Source: JBOGIG01 sp050742455
GTDB taxonomy: Bacteria > Actinomycetota > Acidimicrobiia > Acidimicrobiales > JBOGIG01
Length of the DNA: 64,000 bases
Assembly: GCA_050742455.1 (NCBI GenBank)
Contig: JBOGIG010000111.1
Span: forward strand, 5,307 to 69,306
Direction: 5' to 3'
How positions within the stretch are numbered: the first letter of the stretch is position 1; every line of letters starts with the position of its first letter. Positions 62,538 through 64,000 of this stretch are shown here, one piece after another. The notes under the pieces are model-generated. The model had not been told where the DNA came from. It did not search any database and worked only from the letters and a program-made list of their open reading frames with translations. A program made the translations under genes and the position numbers.

Positions 62538-63529
62538 GGGCCAAGGACGGTTACGCCGGCGGGGACGTCGCTGGCATTGCCGGTTACCACCGGCTGGTCC
62601 ACGCTCAGGCCGCCCTGCGCCAGGATCGAACGACCCTTGGGGCCGAGGAAGAAGTTCACGAAAGCGCCGGCCGCCTCCGGGTGGGGGGGCTGGGCCGGGA
62701 TGGTGATGGTGTAGTGGGCCGAGAGGTCCACGGCGGGATTGATGGGGATGGCAGGGAGGTGGGCCGCCGAAGTCTCGGTCGAGTAAAAGAACCCGGCGTC
62801 GAGCTGGCCTGCCTGGAGCCGTCCGATCAATCCCTCCTCGGGGAACAGTTGGGCAGTCGAGGACGGCGGGCCCAGGATGTGGGCGGCCAATTGCGGCAGC
62901 CCATAATGCTGGGAGGCGCGATCGACGACTTGCACGGTCAGCTTGCCCTTGGGGTCAAGGGCAGGGTCGGTCCGACCCAAGCGGAAGCCGGGTTCGGTCA
63001 TGACCTGATACCACGGATTGGTCTCCAGATCATGGGCGAATCGGCTGTGGGGGTCGTACCCGATGACCAAAGGGGAGTGGGCAAACGTGGCGTACCAGGA
63101 GACCTTGCCGTGGGGACCCATGAGCTTGGCGTCCACTGCGGGAGAGGCCGAGATGAAGACATCGGCCTGCCTGACCCCGCCAGCGATCTCACTGGCCAGG
63201 GCGGAGGACCCCCCGGCGATCCCGGCCAGGTCGTAGCCGGTAGCAGCATGGAAGGCGGGTCCGACCGCCGACTCCATGGTGTGGGTCAGGGAGCCGGCGT
63301 ACAGGACGTCAACCGAACCGTGCCCGGTAGGTGTCCCCGGAACCGAAGAGCCGGCCGCCGAGGACCCTGGGGCCGGATCGGCCTTGGGGGCGCCGCCGGA
63401 ACAGGCGCTCACCATCACAGCGCATGCGGCCAGCCCGGCCATCACACGCCTCCTCGCCATCCCGGCCGTCACACGTCTCGTCGCCATCCCGGCTGTTACT
63501 CGCTTCCTCGCCATCCCATGGTTCCTCAC
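62534..63529 (-). CDS. Molybdate/tungstate-binding lipoprotein (ModA/WtpA type)
   Basis: 331 aa. Lipobox VSAC near residue 43 after a hydrophobic stretch; the binding domain (VLYAGSLTHTMESAVGPAF, GSSALASEIAGGVRQADVFIS) is closest to archaeal-type WtpA/ModA. The positively charged signal N-region is expanded by a 27-bp x3 repeat, each unit bringing its own ATG. GTG 63529 overlaps the upstream stop (GTGA); ATG 63514, 63487 or 63460 could also start it. Confidence 0.92.
   Translation of the reverse strand: MRNHGMARKRVTAGMATRRVTAGMARRRVMAGLAACAVMVSACSGGAPKADPAPGSSAAGSSVPGTPTGHGSVDVLYAGSLTHTMESAVGPAFHAATGYDLAGIAGGSSALASEIAGGVRQADVFISASPAVDAKLMGPHGKVSWYATFAHSPLVIGYDPHSRFAHDLETNPWYQVMTEPGFRLGRTDPALDPKGKLTVQVVDRASQHYGLPQLAAHILGPPSSTAQLFPEEGLIGRLQAGQLDAGFFYSTETSAAHLPAIPINPAVDLSAHYTITIPAQPPHPEAAGAFVNFFLGPKGRSILAQGGLSVDQPVVTGNASDVPAGVTVLGP
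63434..63514. repeat. 27-bp x3 tandem repeat triplicating the modA start region
   Basis: Units 63434-63460, 63461-63487 and 63488-63514 each end in CAT on the plus strand, that is, begin with ATG on the coding strand; codes MARKRVTAG, MATRRVTAG and MARRRVMAG. Confidence 0.93.
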
Positions 63530-64000
63530 AGGATCTCGGCGGTGTGCCTGGTGTCATATGGACCCGAGGCGGCCAGGTCGGCTTTGAAGGCGGCGGAGCC
63601 CAAGGTGTCGATCAACCTGGCCATGGTCTCGGTGTTGAGCAGGTCGACGGTGGTGAACAGGTCGCAGAACTGTTCTTCGACCGGGACGAAATCCAGCCCC
63701 CAGGCCTGGGCCACGGGCCTGGGGATGATCCCGGTGTGGGCCCGTCCCTGGACGATGGCCTCTGCCACCTCCGTGTGACCGTCCAGCTCCCACCCGTAGC
63801 CGTCGACCTCGGTAGGGGACATATCGTGCTCGACCAATAGTCGGTCGAGGAGGGCCCGGGCCCCTGATCCCGACTCCCGGTTGGCCACCCGGTGCCCACC
63901 GTCAGTGAGCAGGGAGACAACCGGTTCGTTCGCAGCATGGCCAGGCCCCGTCGGGCGCAGGGCCCAGCCCATCTCCCACGAGCACATGCGGATGGTGGCC
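63526..64000 (-). CDS. Substrate-binding-domain protein of a molybdate system (partial, runs off the window)
   Basis: At least 157 residues visible. VANRESGSGARALLDRLL, TEVAEAIVQGRAHTGI and LDFVPVEEQFCDLF match the PBP-like domain found fused to excisionase/ModE-type DNA-binding domains in molybdate regulators. The frame is open at the window edge (no stop before 64000), so the N-terminus is outside. It precedes modA in the same operon with a GTGA overlap; a regulatory role is inferred. Confidence 0.75.
   Translation of the reverse strand, partial: ATIRMCSWEMGWALRPTGPGHAANEPVVSLLTDGGHRVANRESGSGARALLDRLLVEHDMSPTEVDGYGWELDGHTEVAEAIVQGRAHTGIIPRPVAQAWGLDFVPVEEQFCDLFTTVDLLNTETMARLIDTLGSAAFKADLAASGPYDTRHTAEIL

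Noticed and set aside
1..64000. tRNA, rRNA or insertion sequences
   Set aside because: Reading both strands I found no TTCGA-type arm with a matching acceptor stem, no rRNA segments and no transposase or terminal inverted repeats. Absence is by eye only; tRNAscan and Rfam searches would settle it.

Overview
The window reads as chromosomal DNA of a high-GC actinobacterium, most likely Acidimicrobiia or a relative (inferred from gene content; no rRNA is present to confirm it). The supporting genes are SepF/DivIVA-type division without FtsA, a eukaryote-like (type 2) IleS, a Bpa/PafE-type proteasome activator, DUF3040, an N-terminal-GNAT Pat protein and a classical menaquinone pathway. I saw no rRNA, tRNA, CRISPR array, insertion sequence or prophage. 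Coding density is very high: the only gene-free stretch above 300 bases is 10026-10379.

Layout. (1) 1-10.9 kb: threonine aldolase, PIG-L deacetylase, DNA polymerase IV, DUF3040 protein, then a minus-strand moxR-DUF58-transglutaminase operon, a divergent acyl-CoA dehydrogenase, an HNH nuclease and a lipoate-ligase-like protein. (2) 11.7-30 kb: the division and cell-wall (dcw) cluster mraZ-rsmH-ftsL-ftsI-murE-mraY-murD-ftsW-murC-murB-ftsQ-ftsZ-pgeF-yggS-sepF-yggT-divIVA, then a membrane protein with a histone-H1-like tail. murF and murG are missing from their usual places, and the nine junctions from rsmH to ftsQ are all 4-nt NTGA stop/start overlaps. A good promoter with MraZ-like repeats precedes mraZ. 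(3) 30-36.9 kb: ileS (minus), then a DksA/TraR zinc-finger protein with a long Lys/Ala/Pro-rich region, lspA and rluD, facing a divergent sigma-70 factor across a hairpin whose arms hold both stop codons. (4) 37-49.4 kb: an MFS exporter, a GNAT/acyl-CoA-synthetase (Pat) protein with a shortened ATP-grasp domain, an Rrf2 regulator, an alkaline-phosphatase-superfamily protein, bpa, dnaE, an unknown protein and a patatin. (5) 49.4-58.6 kb: an unknown protein with a YyaL-type thioredoxin protein, an SDR, and menaquinone genes menE, menB, menA, menH and menD. (6) 58.6-64 kb: an acyltransferase-3/SGNH protein, and a molybdate/tungstate operon (substrate-binding regulator, lipoprotein ModA/WtpA, fused ModB-ModC).

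The strongest unexplained signal is a recurring pattern of short tandem duplications (15-42 bp, 2-5 copies). In coding sequence the unit is always a multiple of three and lies at protein termini or linkers. At gene ends the units are often not multiples of three and several carry the stop codon itself. They occur in or beside at least 16 genes. One of them, at the DUF58/transglutaminase junction, appears to have duplicated and so separated an overlapping stop/start.
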